A stretch of 64,000 bases of DNA from Auanema rhodensis (Eukaryota; Nematoda; Chromadorea; Rhabditida; Rhabditidae), in the NCBI GenBank assembly GCA_964057225.1, contig OZ059894.1:21668476-21732475 (forward strand), given 5' to 3'. The translations under genes and the position numbers were made by a program. Within the stretch, counting starts at the first letter, position 1, and every line of letters starts with the position of its first letter. Shown here in pieces: positions 1-14,816 of this stretch. The notes beneath the pieces are model-generated. The model was not told the origin of the DNA and made no database searches. It worked only from the letters and a program-made list of their open reading frames with translations.

Positions 1-3000
1 TGAAAAAAAAAATCTAAAAACATCTACTTTTTGCTAAATTATTTTGAAATTTTTCGAAAAAATTTTTGTCAAAATGTTTTTGGAAGCAATGTTGAGTGTA
101 CATGGAAACTCAACATACACTAATGCATCATTTTTCAAACGATCATAACTAATTTTTGTATTAAGCGTTTCTCAATGTAGTATAGTGCATTCGATGCGGA
201 TTTTTACGCTGCGTCGATCTGTGTTATCAGATTTGCGCTAGCTTAAAAATGCACCGAGATATCAACTGATATAAGTTCACACTTATATCCTCGATTTTCA
301 CCCTGAAGAATTAATTTTTTCGTTGAATAACATTGTCCATCGTCTTTGCCTTAAAAAAAGGAATCTAAAAACATCTACTTTTTGCTAAATTATTTTGAAA
401 TTTTTCGAAAAAATTTTTGTCAAAATGTTTTTGGAAGCAATGTTGAGTGTACATGGAAACTCAACATACACTAATGCATCATTTTTCAAACGATCATAAC
501 TAATTTTTGTATCAAGCGTTTCTTGATGTAGTATAGTGCATTCGATGCGGATTTTTAAGCTGCGTCGATCTGTGTTATCAGATTTGCGCTAGCTTAAAAA
601 TGCACCGAGATATCAACTGATATAAGTTCACACTTATATCCTCGATTTTCACCCTGAAGAATTAATTTTTTCGTTGAATAACATTGTCTATCGTCTTTGC
701 CTTGAAAAATGGAATCTAAAAACATCTACTTTTTGCTAAATTATTTTGAAATTTTTCGAAAAAATTTTTGTCAAAATGTTTTTGGAAGCAATGTTGAGTG
801 TACATGGAAACTCAACATACACTAATGCATCATTTTTCAAACGATCATAACTAATTTGTGTATCAAGCTTTTCTTGATGTAGTATAGTGCATTCGATGCG
901 GATTTTTAAGCTGCGTCGATCTGTGTTATCAGATTTGCGCTAGCTTAAAAATGCACCGAGATATCAACTGATATAAGTTCACACTTATATCCTCGATTTT
1001 CACCCTGAAGAATTAATTTTTTCGTTGAATAACATTGTCCATCGTCTTTGCCTTGAAAAAAGAAATCTAAAAACATCTACTTTTTGCTAAATTATTTTGA
1101 AATTTTTCGAAAAAATTTTTGTCAAAATGTTTTTGGAAGCAATGTTGAGTGTACATGGAAACTCAACATACACTAATGCATCATTTTTCAAACGATCATA
1201 ACTAATTTGTGTATTAAGCGTTTCTCAATGTAGTATAGTGCATTCGATGCGGATTTTTAAGCTGCGTCGATCTGTGTTATCAGATTTGCGCTAGCTTAAA
1301 AATGCACCGAGATATCAACTGATATAAGTTCACACTTATATCCTCGATTTTCACCCTGAAGAATTAATTTTTTCGTTGAATAACATTGTCCATCGTCTTT
1401 GCCTTAAAAAAAGGAATCTAAAAACATCTACTTTTTGCTAAATTATTTTGAAATTTTTCGAAAAAATTTTTGTCAAAATGTTTTTGGAAGCAATGTTGAG
1501 TGTACATGGAAACTCAACATACACTAATGCATCATTTTTCAAACGATCATAACTAATTTGTGTATCAAGCGTTTCTTGATGTAGTATAGTGCATTCGATG
1601 CGGATTTTTAAGCTGCGTCGATCTGTGTTATCAGATTTGCGCTAGCTTAAAAATGCACCGAGATATCAACTGATATAAGTTCACACTTATATCCTCGATT
1701 TTCACCCTGAAGAATTAATTTTTTCGTTGAATAACATTGTCCATCGTCTTTGCCTTGAAAAAAGAAATCTAAAAACATCTACTTTTTGCTAAATTATTTT
1801 GAAATTTTTCGAAAAAATTTTTGTCAAAATGTTTTTGGAAGCAATGTTGAGTGTACATGGAAACTCAACATACACTAATGCATCATTTTTCAAACGATCA
1901 TAACTAATTTGTGTATTAAGCGTTTCTCAATGTAGTATAGTGCATTCGATGCGGATTTTTAAGCTGCGTCGATCTGTGTTATCAGATTTGCGCTAGCTTA
2001 AAAATGCACCGAGATATCAACTGATATAAGTTCACACTTATATCCTCGATTTTCACCCTGAAGAATTAATTTTTTCGTTGAATAACATTGTCCATCGTCT
2101 TTGCCTTAAAAAAAGGAATCTAAAAACATCTACTTTTTGCTAAATTATTTTGAAATTTTTCGAAAAAATTTTTGTCAAAATGTTTTTGGAAGCAATGTTG
2201 AGTGTACATGGAAACTCAACATACACTAATGCATCATTTTTCAAACGATCATAACTAATTTTTGTATCAAACGTTTCTCAATGTAGTATAGTGCATTCGA
2301 TGCGGATTTTTAAGCTGCGTCGATCTGTGTTATCAGATTTGCGCTAGCTTAAAAATGCACCGAGATATCAACTGATATAAGTTCACACTTATATCCTCGA
2401 TTTTCACCCTGAAGAATTAATTTTTTCGTTGAATAACATTGTCCATCGTCTTTGCCTTGGAAAAAGGAATCTAAAAACATCTACTTTTTGCTGAATTATT
2501 CTGAAATTTTTCGAAAAAATTTTTGTCAAAATGTTTTTGGAAGCAATGTTGAGTGTACATGGAAACTCAACATACACTAATGCATCATTTTTCAAACGAT
2601 CATAACTAATTTTTGTATTAAGCGTTTCTCAATGTAGTATAGTGCATTCGATGCGGATTTTTAAGCTGCGTCGATCTGTGTTATCAGATTTGCGCTAGCT
2701 TAAAAATGCACCGAGATATCAACTGATATAAGTTTACACTTATATCCTCGATTTTCACCCTGAAGAATTAATTTTTTCGTTGAATAACATTGTCCATCGT
2801 CTTTGCCTTGAAAAAAAAAATCTAAAAACATCTACTTTTTGCTAAATTATTTTGAAATTTTTCGAAAAAATTTTTGTCAAAATGTTTTTGGAAGCAATGT
2901 TGAGTGTACATGCAAACTCAACATACACTAATGCATCATTTTTCAAACGATCATAACTTATTTTTGTATTAAGCGTTTCTCAATGTAGTATAGTGCATTC

Positions 3001-6000
3001 GATGCGGATTTTTAAGCTGCGTCGATCTGTGTTATCAGATTTGCGCTAGCTTAAAAATGCACCGAGATATCAACTGATATAAGTTCACACTTATATCCTC
3101 GATTTTCACCCTGAAGAATTAATTTTTTCGTTGAATAACATTGTCCATCGTCTTTGCCTTGGAAAAAGGAGTCTAAAAACATCTACTTTTTGCTGAATTA
3201 TTCTGAAATTTTTCGAAAAAATTTTTGTCAAAATGTTTTTGGAAGCAATGTTGAGTGTACATGGAAACTCAACATACACTAATGCATCATTTTTCAAACG
3301 ATCATAACTAATTTGTGTATTAAGCGTTTCTCAATGTAGTATAGTGCATTCGATGCGGATTTTTAAGCTGCGTCGATCTGTGTTATCAGATTTGCGCTAG
3401 CTTAAAAATGCACCGAGATATCAACTGATATAAGTTTACACTTATATCCTCGATTTTCACCCTGAAGAATTAATTTTTTCGTTGAATAACATTGTCTATC
3501 GTCTTTGCCTTGAAAAAAAAAATCTAAAAACATCTACTTTTTGCTAAATTATTTTGAAATTTTTCGAAAAAATTTTTGTCAAAATGTTTTTGGAAGCAAT
3601 GTTGAGTGTACATGGAAACTCAACATACACTAATGCATCATTTTTCAAACGATCATAACTAATTTTTGTATCAAGCGTTTCTTGATGTAGTATAGTGCAT
3701 TCGATGCGGATTTTTAAGCTGCGTCGATCTGTGTTATCAGATTTGCGCTAGCTTAAAAATGCACCGAGATATCAACTGATATAAGTTCACACTTATATCC
3801 TCGATTTTCACCCTGAAGAATTAATTTTTTCGTTGAATAACATTGTCTATCGTCTTTGCCTTGAAAAATGGAATCTAAAAACATCTACTTTTTGCTAAAT
3901 TATTTTGAAATTTTTCGAAAAAATTTTTGTCAAAATGTTTTTGGAAGCAATGTTGAGTGTACATGGAAACTCAACATACACTAATGCATCATTTTTCAAA
4001 CGATCATAACTAATTTGTGTATTAAGCGTTTCTCAATGTAGTATAGTGCATTCGATGCGGATTTTTAAGCTGCGTCGATCTGTGTTATCAGATTTGCGCT
4101 AGCTTAAAAATGCACCGAGATATCAACTGATATAAGTTCACACTTATATCCTCGATTTTCACCCTGAAGAATTAATTTTTTCGTTGAATAACATTGTCCA
4201 TCGTCTTTGCCTTAAAAAAAGGAATCTAAAAACATATACTTTTTGCTAAATTATTTTGAAATTTTTCGAAAAAATTTTTGTCAAAATGTTTTTGGAAGCA
4301 ATGTTGAGTGTACATGGAAACTCAACATACACTAATGCATCATTTTTCAAACGATCATAACTAATTTTTGTATCAAACGTTTCTCAATGTAGTATAGTGC
4401 ATTCGATGCGGATTTTTAAGCTGCGTCGATCTGTGTTATCAGATTTGCGCTAGCTTAAAAATGCACCGAGATATCAACTGATATAAGTTCACACTTATAT
4501 CCTCGATTTTCACCCTGAAGAATTAATTTTTTCGTTGAATAACATTGTCCATCGTCTTTGCCTTGGAAAAAGGAATCTAAAAACATCTACTTTTTGCTGA
4601 ATTATTCTGAAATTTTTTGAAAAAATTTTTGTCAAAATGTTTTTGGAAGCAATGTTGAGTGTACATGGAAACTCAACATACACTAATGCATCATTTTTCA
4701 AACGATCATAACTAATTTTTGTATTAAGCGTTTCTCAATGTAGTATAGTGCATTCGATGCGGATTTTTAAGCTGCGTCGATCTGTGTTATCAGATTTGCG
4801 CTAGCTTAAAAATGCACCGAGATATCAACTGATATAAGTTTACACTTATATCCTCGATTTTCACCCTGAAGAATTAATTTTTTCGTTGAATAACATTGTC
4901 CATCGTCTTTGCCTTGAAAAATGGAATCTAAAAACATCTACTTTTTGCTAAATTATTTTGAAATTTTTCGAAAAAATTTTTGTCAAAATGTTTTTGAAAG
5001 CAATGTTGAGTGTACATGGAAACTCAACATACACTAATGCATCATTTTTCAAACGATCATAACTAATTTTTGTATCAAACGTTTCTCAATGTAGTATAGT
5101 GCATTCGATGCGGATTTTTAAGCTGCGTCGATCTGTGTTATCAGATTTGCGCTAGCTTAAAAATGCACCGAGATATCAACTGATATAAGTTCACACTTAT
5201 ATCCTCGATTTTCACCCTGAAGAATTAATTTTTTCGTTGAATAACATTGTCCATCGTCTTCGCCTTGAAAAAAGAAATCTAAAAACATCTACTTTTTCCT
5301 AAATTATTTTGAAATTTTTCGAAAAAATTTTTGTCAAAATGTTTTTGGAAGCAATGTTGAGTGTACATGGAAACTCAACATACACTAATGCATCATTTTT
5401 CAAACGATCATAACTAATTTTTGTATTAAGCGTTTCTCAATGTAGTATAGTGCATTCGATGCGGATTTTTGAGCTGCGTCGATCTGTGTTATCAGATTTG
5501 CGCTAGCTTTAAAATGCACCGAGATATCAACTGATATAAGTTCACACTTATATCCTCGATTTTCACCCTGAAGAATTAATTTTTTCGTTGAATAACATTG
5601 TCCATCGTCTTTGCCTTGAAAAAAGGAATCTAAAAACATTTACTTTTTCCTAAATTATTTTGAAATTTTTCGAAAAAATTTTTGTCAAAATGTTTTTGGA
5701 AGCAATGTTGAGTGTACATGGAAACTCAACATACACTAATGCATCATTTTTCAAACGATCATAACTAATTTTTGTATTAAGCGTTTCTCAATGTAGTATA
5801 GTGCATTCGATGCGGATTTTTAAGCTGCGTCGATCTGTGTTATCAGATTTGCGCTAGCTTAAAAATGCACCGATATATCAACTGATATAAGTTCACACTT
5901 ATATCCTCGATTTTCACCCTGAAGAATTAATTTTTTCGTTGAATAATATTGTCCATCGTCTTTGCCTTGAAAAATGGAATTTAAAAACATCTACTTTTTG

Positions 6001-9000
6001 CTGAATTATCTTGAAATTTTTCGAAAAAATTTTTGTCAAAATGTTTTTGGAAGCAATGTTGAGTGTACATGGAAACTCAACATACACTAATGCATCATTT
6101 TTCAAACGATCATAACTAATTTTTGTATTAAGCGTTTCTCAATGTAGTATAGTGCATTCGATGCGGATTTTTAAGCTGCGTCGATCTGTGTTATCAGATT
6201 TGCGCTAGCTTAAAAATGCACCGAGATATCAACTGATATAAGTTCACACTTATATCCTCGATTTTCACCCTGAAGAATTAATTTTTTCGTTGAATAACAT
6301 TGTCCATCGTCTTTGCCTTAAAAAATGGAATCTAAAAACATCTACTTTTTGCTAAATTATTTTGAAATTTTTCGAAAAAATTTTTGTCAAAATGTTTTTG
6401 GAAGCAATGTTGAGTGTACATGGAAACTCAACACACACTAATGCATCATTTTTCAAACGATCATAACTAATTTGTGTATTAAGCGTTTCTCAATGTAGTA
6501 TAGTGCATTCGATGCGGATTTTTAAGCTGCGTCGATCTGTGTTATCAGATTTGCGCTAGCTTAAAAATGCACCGAGATATCAACTGATATAAGTTCACAC
6601 TTATATCCTCGATTTTCACCCTGAAGAATTAATTTTTTCGTTGAATAACATTGTCCATCGTCTTTGCCTTAAAAAATGGAATCTAAAAACATCTACTTTT
6701 TGCTAAATTATTTTGAAATTTTTCGAAAAAATTTTTGTCAAAATGTTTTTGGAAGCAATGTTGAGTGTACATGGAAACTCAACATACACTAATGCATCAT
6801 TTTTCAAACGATCATAACTAATTTTTGTATTAAGCGTTTCTCAATGTAGTATAGTGCATTCGATGCGGATTTTTAAGCTGCGTCGATCTGTGTTATCAGA
6901 TTTGCGCTAGCTTAAAAATGCACCGAGATATCAACTGATATAAGTTCACACTTATATCCTCGATTTTCACCCTGAAGAATTAATTTTTTCGTTGAATAAC
7001 ATTGTCCATCGTCTTTGCCTTGAAAAAAGGAATCTAGAAACATCTACTTTTTGCTGAATTATTTTGAAATTTTTCGAAAAAATTTTTGTCAAAATGTTTT
7101 TGGAAGCAATGTTGAGTGTACATGGAAACTCAACACACACTAATGCATCATTTTTCAAACGATCATAACTAATTTGTGTATTAAGCGTTTCTCAATGTAG
7201 TATAGTGCATTCGATGCGGATTTTTAAGCTGCGTCGATCTGTGTTATCAGATTTGAGCTAGCTTAAAAATGCACCGAGATATCAACTGATATAAGTTCAC
7301 ACTTATATCCTCGATTTTCACCCTGAAGAATTAATTTTTTCGTTGAATAACATTGTCCATCGTCTTTGCCTTAAAAAAAGGAATCTAAAAACATCTACTT
7401 TTTGCTAAATTATTTTGAAATTTTTCGAAAAAATTTTTGTCAAAATGTTTTTGGAAGCAATGTTGAGTGTACATGGAAACTCAACACACACTAATGCATC
7501 ATTTTTCAAACGATCATAACTAATTTGTGTATTAAGCGTTTCTCAATGTAGTATAGTGCATTCAATGCGGATTTTTAAGCTGCGTCGATCTGTGTTATCA
7601 GATTTGCGCTAGCTTAAAAATGCACCGAGATATCAACTGATATAAGTTCACACTTATATCCTCGATTTTCACCCTGAAGAATTAATTTTTTCGTTGAATA
7701 ACATTGTCCATCGTCTTTGCCTTAAAAAAAGGAATCTAAAAACATCTACTTTTTGCTAAATTATTTTGAAATTTTTCGAAAAAATTTTTGTCAAAATGTT
7801 TTTGGAAGCAATGTTGAGTGTACATGGAAACTCAACATACACTAATGCATCATTTTTCAAACGATCATAACTAATTTTTGTATTAAGCGTTTCTCAATGT
7901 AGTATAGTGCATTCGATGCGGATTTTTAAGCTGCGTCGATCTGTGTTATCAGATTTGCGCTAGCTTAAAAATGCACCGATATATCAACTGATATAAGTTC
8001 ACACTTATATCCTCGATTTTCACCCTGAAGAATTAATTTTTTCGTTGAATAATATTGTCCATCGTCTTTGCCTTGAAAAATGGAATCTAAAAACATCTAC
8101 TTTTTGCTGAATTATCTTGAAATTTTTCGAAAAAATTTTTGTCAAAATGTTTTTGGAAGCAATGTTGAGTGTACATGGAAACTCAACATACACTAATGCA
8201 TCATTTTTCAAACGATCATAACTAATTTTTGTATTAAGCGTTTCTCAATGTAGTATAGTGCATTCGATGCGGATTTTTAAGCTGCGTCGATCTGTGTTAT
8301 CAGATTTGCGCTAGCTTAAAAATGCACCGATATATCAACTGATATAAGTTCACACTTATATCCTCGATTTTCACCCTGAAGAATTAATTTTTTCGTTGAA
8401 TAATATTGTCCATCGTCTTTGCCTTGAAAAATGGAATCTAAAAACATCTACTTTTTGCTGAATTATCTTGAAATTTTTCGAAAAAATTTTTGTCAAAATG
8501 TTTTTGGAAGCAATGTTGAGTGTACATGGAAACTCAACATACACTAATGCATCATTTTTCAAACGATCATAACTAATTTTTGTATTAAGCGTTTCTCAAT
8601 GTAGTATAGTGCATTCGATGCGGATTTTTAAGCTGCGTCGATCTGTGTTATCAGATTTGCGCTAGCTTAAAAATGCACCGAGATATCAACTGATATAAGT
8701 TCACACTTATATCCTCGATTTTCACCCTGAAGAATTAATTTTTTCGTTGAATAACATTGTCCATCGTCTTTGCCTTAAAAAATGGAATCTAAAAACATCT
8801 ACTTTTTGCTAAATTATTTTGAAATTTTTCGAAAAAATTTTTGTCAAAATGTTTTTGGAAGCAATGTTGAGTGTACATGGAAACTCAACACACACTAATG
8901 CATCATTTTTCAAACGATCATAACTAATTTGTGTATTAAGCGTTTCTCAATGTAGTATAGTGCATTCGATGCGGATTTTTAAGCTGCGTCGATCTGTGTT

Positions 9001-12000
9001 ATCAGATTTGCGCTAGCTTAAAAATGCACCGAGATATCAACTGATATAAGTTCACACTTATATCCTCGATTTTCACCCTGAAGAATTAATTTTTTCGTTG
9101 AATAACATTGTCCATCGTCTTTGCCTTAAAAAATGGAATCTAAAAACATCTACTTTTTGCTAAATTATTTTGAAATTTTTCGAAAAAATTTTTGTCAAAA
9201 TGTTTTTGGAAGCAATGTTGAGTGTACATGGAAACTCAACATACACTAATGCATCATTTTTCAAACGATCATAACTAATTTTTGTATTAAGCGTTTCTCA
9301 ATGTAGTATAGTGCATTCGATGCGGATTTTTAAGCTGCGTCGATCTGTGTTATCAGATTTGCGCTAGCTTAAAAATGCACCGAGATATCAACTGATATAA
9401 GTTCACACTTATATCCTCGATTTTCACCCTGAAGAATTAATTTTTTCGTTGAATAACATTGTCCATCGTCTTTGCCTTGAAAAAAGGAATCTAGAAACAT
9501 CTACTTTTTGCTGAATTATTTTGAAATTTTTCGAAAAAATTTTTGTCAAAATGTTTTTGGAAGCAATGTTGAGTGTACATGGAAACTCAACACACACTAA
9601 TGCATCATTTTTCAAACGATCATAACTAATTTGTGTATTAAGCGTTTCTCAGTGTAGTATAGTGCATTCGATGCGGATTTTTAAGCTGCGTCGATCTGTG
9701 TTATCAGATTTGCGCTAGCTTAAAAATGCACCGAGATATCAACTGATATAAGTTCACACTTATATCCTCGATTTTCACCCTGAAGAATTAATTTTTTCGT
9801 TGAATAACATTGTCCATCGTCTTTGCCTTAAAAAAAGGAATCTAAAAACATCTACTTTTTGCTAAATTATTTTGAAATTTTTCGAAAAAATTTTTGTCAA
9901 AATGTTTTTGGAAGCAATGTTGAGTGTACATGGAAACTCAACACACACTAATGCATCATTTTTCAAACGATCATAACTAATTTGTGTATTAAGCGTTTCT
10001 CAATGTAGTATAGTGCATTCAATGCGGATTTTTAAGCTGCGTCGATCTGTGTTATCAGATTTGCGCTAGCTTAAAAATGCACCGAGATATCAACTGATAT
10101 AAGTTCACACTTATATCCTCGATTTTCACCCTGAAGAATTAATTTTTTCGTTGAATAACATTGTCCATCGTCTTTGCCTTAAAAAAAGGAATCTAAAAAC
10201 ATCTACTTTTTGCTAAATTATTTTGAAATTTTTCGAAAAAATTTTTGTCAAAATGTTTTTGGAAGCAATGTTGAGTGTACATGGAAACTCAACATACACT
10301 AATGCATCATTTTTCAAACGATCATAACTAATTTTTGTATCAAACGTTTCTCAATGTAGTATAGTGCATTCGATGCGGATTTTTAAGCTGCGTCGATCTG
10401 TGTTATCAGATTTGCGCTAGCTTAAAAATGCACCGAGATATCAACTGATATAAGTTCACACTTATATCCTCGATTTTCACCCTGAAGAATTAATTTTTTC
10501 GTTGAATAACATTGTCCATCGTCTTTGCCTTGAAAAAAGGAATCTAAAAACATCTACTTTTTGCTGAATTATTTTGAAATTTTTCGAAAAAATTTTTGTC
10601 AAAATGTTTTTGGAAGCAATGTTGAGTGTACATGGAAACTCAACATACACTAATGCATCATTTTTCAAACGATCATAACTAATTTTCGTATTAAGCGTTT
10701 CTCAATGTAGTATAGTGCATTCGATGCGGATTTTTAAGCTGCGTCGATCTGTGTTATCAGATTTGCGCTAGCTTAAAAATGCACCGAGATATCAACTGAT
10801 ATAAGTTTACACTTATATCCTCGATTTTCACCCTGAAGAATTAATTTTTTCGTTGAATAACATTGTCCATCGTCTTTGCCTTGAAAAATGGAATCTAAAA
10901 ACATCTACTTTTTGTTAAATTATTTTGAAATTTTTCGAAAAAATTTTTGTCAAAATGTTTTTGGAAGCAATGTTGAGTGTACATGGAAACTCAACACACA
11001 CTAATGCATCATTTTTCAAACGATCATAACTAATTTGTGTATTAAGCGTTTCTCAATATAGTATAGTGCATTCGATGCGGATTTTTAAGCTGCGTCGATC
11101 TGTGTTATCAGATTTGCGCTAGCTTAAAAATGCACCGAGATATCAACTGATATAAGTTCACACTTATATCCTCGATTTTCACCCTGAAGAATTAATTTTT
11201 TCGTTGAATAACATTGTCCATCGTCTTTGCCTTAAAAAATGGAATCTAAAAACATCTACTTTTTGCTAAATTATTTTGAAATTTTTCGAAAAAATTTTTG
11301 TCAAAATGTTTTTGGAAGCAATGTTGAGTGTACATGGAAACTCAACACACACTAATGCATCATTTTTCAAACGATCATAACTAATTTGTGTATTAAGCGT
11401 TTCTCAATGTAGTATAGTGCATTCGATGCGGATTTTTAAGCTGCGTCGATCTGTGTTATCAGATTTGCGCTAGCTTAAAAATGCACCGAGATATCAACTG
11501 ATATAAGTTCACACTTATATCCTCGATTTTCACCCTGAAGAATTAATTTTTTCGTTGAATAACATTGTCCATCGTCTTTGCCTTTAAAAAAGGAATCTAA
11601 AAACATCTACTTTTTGCTAAATTATTTTGAAATTTTTCGAAAAAATTTTTGTCAAAATGTTTTTGGAAGCAATGTTGAGTGTACATGGAAACTCAACATA
11701 CACTAATGCATCATTTTTCAAACGATCATAACTAATTTTTGTATCAAACGTTTCTCAATGTAGTATATGGCATTCGATGCGGATTTTTAAGCTGCGTCGA
11801 TCTGTGTTATCAGATTTGCGCTAGCTTAAAAATGCACCGAGATATCAACTGATATAAGTTCACACTTATATCCTCGATTTTCACCCTGAAGAATTAATTT
11901 TTTCGTTGAATAACATTGTCCATCGTCTTTGCCTTGAAAAATGGAATCTAAAAACATCTACTTTTTGCTAAATTATTTTGAAATTTTTCGAAAAAATTTT

Positions 12001-14765
12001 TGTCAAAATGTTTTTGGAAGCAATGTTGAGTGTACATGGAAACTCAACATACACTAATGCATCATTTTTCAAACGATCATAACTAATTTTTGTATCAAAC
12101 GTTTTTCAATGTAGTATAGTGCATTCGATGCGGATTTTTAAGCTGCGTCGATCTGTGTTATCAGATTTGCGCTAGCTTAAAAATGCACCGAGATATCAAC
12201 TGATATAAGTTCACACTTATATCCTCGATTTTCACCCTGAAGAATTAATTTTTTCGTTGAATAACATTGTCCATCGTCTTTGCCTTAAAAAAAGGAATCT
12301 AAAAACATCTACTTTTTGCTGAATTATTTTGAAATTTTTCGAAAAAATTTTTGTCAAAATGTTTTTGGAAGCAATGTTGAGTGTACATGGAAACTCAACA
12401 TACACTAATGCATCATTTTTCAAACGATCATAACTAATTTTCGTATTAAGCGTTTCTCAATGTAGTATAGTGCATTCGATGCGGATTTTTAAGCTGCGTC
12501 GATCTGTGTTATCAGATTTGCGCTAGCTTAAAAATGCACCGAGATATCAACTGATATAAGTTCACACTTATATCCTCGATTTTCACCCTGAAGAATTAAT
12601 TTTTTCGTTGAATAACATTGTCCATCGTCTTTGCCTTAAAAAATGGAATCTAAAAACATCTACTTTTTGCTAAATTATTTTGAAATTTTTCGAAAAAATT
12701 TTTGTCAAAATGTTTTTGGAAGCAATGTTGAGTGTACATGGAAACTCAACACACACTAATGCATCATTTTTCAAACGATCATAACTAATTTGTGTATTAA
12801 GCGTTTCTCAATGTAGTATAGTGCATTCGATGCGGATTTTTAAGCTGCGTCGATCTGTGTTATCAGATTTGCGCTAGCTTAAAAATGCACCGAGATATCA
12901 ACTGATATAAGTTTACACTTATATCCTCGATTTTCACCCTGAAGAATTAATTTTTTCGTTGAATAACATTGTCCATCGTCTTTGCCTTGAAAAATGGAAT
13001 CTAAAAACATCTACTTTTTGCTAAATTATTTTGAAATTTTTCGAAAAAATTTTTGTCAAAATGTTTTTGGAAGCAATGTTGAGTGTACATGGAAACTCAA
13101 CACACACTAATGCATCATTTTTCAAACGATCATAACTAATTTGTGTATTAAGCGTTTCTCAATGTAGTATAGTGCATTCGATGCGGATTTTTAAGCTGCG
13201 TCGATCTGTGTTATCAGATTTGCGCTAGCTTAAAAATGCACCGAGATATCAACTGATATAAGTTCACACTTATATCCTCGATTTTCACCCTGAAGAATTA
13301 ATTTTTTCGTTGAATAACATTGTCCATCGTCTTTGCCTTAAAAAAAGGAATCTAAAAACATCTACTTTTTGCTAAATTATTTTGAAATTTTTCGAAAAAA
13401 TTTTTGTCAAAATGTTTTTGGAAGCAATGTTGAGTGTACATGGAAACTCAACATACACTAATGCATCATTTTTCAAACGATCATAACTAATTTTTGTATC
13501 AAACGTTTCTCAATGTAGTATAGTGCATTCGATGCGGATTTTTAAGCTGCGTCGATCTGTGTTATCAGATTTGCGCTAGCTTAAAAATGCACCGAGATAT
13601 CAACTGATATAAGTTCACACTTATATCCTCGATTTTCACCCTGAAGAATTAATTTTTTCGTTGAATAACATTGTCCATCGTCTTTGCCTTAAAAAAAGGA
13701 ATCTAAAAACATCTACTTTTTGCTAAATTATTTTGAAATTTTTCGAAAAAATTTTTGTCAAAATGTTTTTGGAAGCAATGTTGAGTGTACATGGAAACTC
13801 AACATACACTAATGCATCATTTTTCAAACGATCATAACTAATTTTTGTATCAAACGTTTCTCAATGTAGTATAGTGCATTCGATGCGGATTTTTAAGCTG
13901 CGTCGATCTGTGTTATCAGATTTGCGCTAGCTTAAAAATGCACCGAGATATCAACTGATATAAGTTCACACTTATATCCTCGATTTTCACCCTGAAGAAT
14001 TAATTTTTTCGTTGAATAACATTGTCCATCGTCTTTGCCTTGGAAAAAGGAATCTAAAAACATCTACTTTTTGCTGAATTATTCTGAAATTTTTCGAAAA
14101 AATTTTTGTCAAAATGTTTTTGGAAGCAATGTTGAGTGTACATGGAAACTCAACATACACTAATGCATCATTTTTCAAACGATCATAACTAATTTTTGTA
14201 TCAAACGTTTTTCAATGTAGTATAGTGCATTCGATGCGGATTTTTAAGCTGCGTCGATCTGTGTTATCAGATTTGCGCTAGCTTAAAAATGCACCGAGAT
14301 ATCAACTGATATAAGTTCACACTTATATCCTCGATTTTCACCCTGAAGAATTAATTTTTTCGTTGAATAACATTGTCCATCGTCTTTGCCTTGAAAAAAG
14401 GAATCTAGAAACATCTACTTTTTGCTGAATTATTTTGAAATTTTTCGAAAAAATTTTTGTCAAAATGTTTTTGGAAGCAATGTTGAGTGTACATGGAAAC
14501 TCAACACACACTAATGCATCATTTTTCAAACGATCATAACTAATTTGTGTATTAAGCGTTTCTCAATGTAGTATAGTGCATTCGATGCGGATTTTTAAGC
14601 TGCGTCGATCTGTGTTATCAGATTTGCGCTAGCTTAAAAATGCACCGAGATATCAACTGATATAAGTTTACACTTATATCCTCGATTTTCACCCTGAAGA
14701 ATTAATTTTTTCGTTGAATAACATTGTCCATCGTCTTTGCCTTGAAAAATGGAATCTAAAAACAT
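1..14765 (-). repeat. Reverse-oriented satellite block (41 full monomers)
   Basis: Read on the minus strand, this block has the same monomer as the rest of the window. Full monomers occupy 137-14527 (41 x 351 bp, no net indel). A 136-bp partial copy lies at 1-136, and 238 bp of a last copy (monomer positions 351 down to 114) lie at 14528-14765. Positions 1 to about 5.8 kb are rich in copies reading tatcaag or tattaag at the hairpin-D site. From about 6.4 kb to 14.5 kb many copies carry ctcaacacac in place of ctcaacatac. The block ends abruptly at the orientation switch. Nothing else is visible in it. Confidence 0.97.
5871..10307 (-). repeat. Segmental duplication at 7-monomer lag (2457 bp)
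   Basis: About 5871-7850 and 8328-10307 share a private series of variants exactly 2457 bp apart. These are caccgatatatc (5871 and 8328), gaataatattg (5941 and 8398), ctcaacacac (6430 and 8887), tctagaaac (7033 and 9490) and ttcaatgcgg (7561 and 10018). The similarity stops near 7857/10314, where tattaagcg is replaced by tatcaaacg. The caccgatatatc monomer is also doubled in place (7978 and 8329), which turned a 6-monomer lag into 7. A few private changes, such as gatttgagc near 7252, postdate the duplication. Confidence 0.8.
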
Positions 14766-14816
14766 TTTGACAAAAATTTTTTCGAAAAATTTCAAAATAA
14801 TTCAGCAAAAAGTAGA
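14758..14816. other. Head-to-head orientation switch at an 8-bp inverted repeat
   Basis: The reverse block reads up to aaaaacat at 14758-14765. The next 50 bases (14766-14815) are the reverse complement of what should follow, and forward-oriented monomer resumes at atgttttt from 14816. In every monomer, aaaaacat and atgttttt form an 8-bp inverted repeat separated by a 50-bp spacer. Here that spacer is flipped and everything after it runs the other way. The two sides mirror each other perfectly for at least 15 bp (ggaatctaaaaacat and its complement), then diverge by scattered substitutions. This is the expected product of fold-back or template switching at a short inverted repeat. An assembly join between arrays is the main alternative. 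Confidence 0.9.

Noticed and set aside
5400-5639. A 79-codon open frame on the minus strand.
   Set aside because: It exists only because of private substitutions in one copy (gatttttgagctg, agctttaaaatgc). No neighbour keeps it open.
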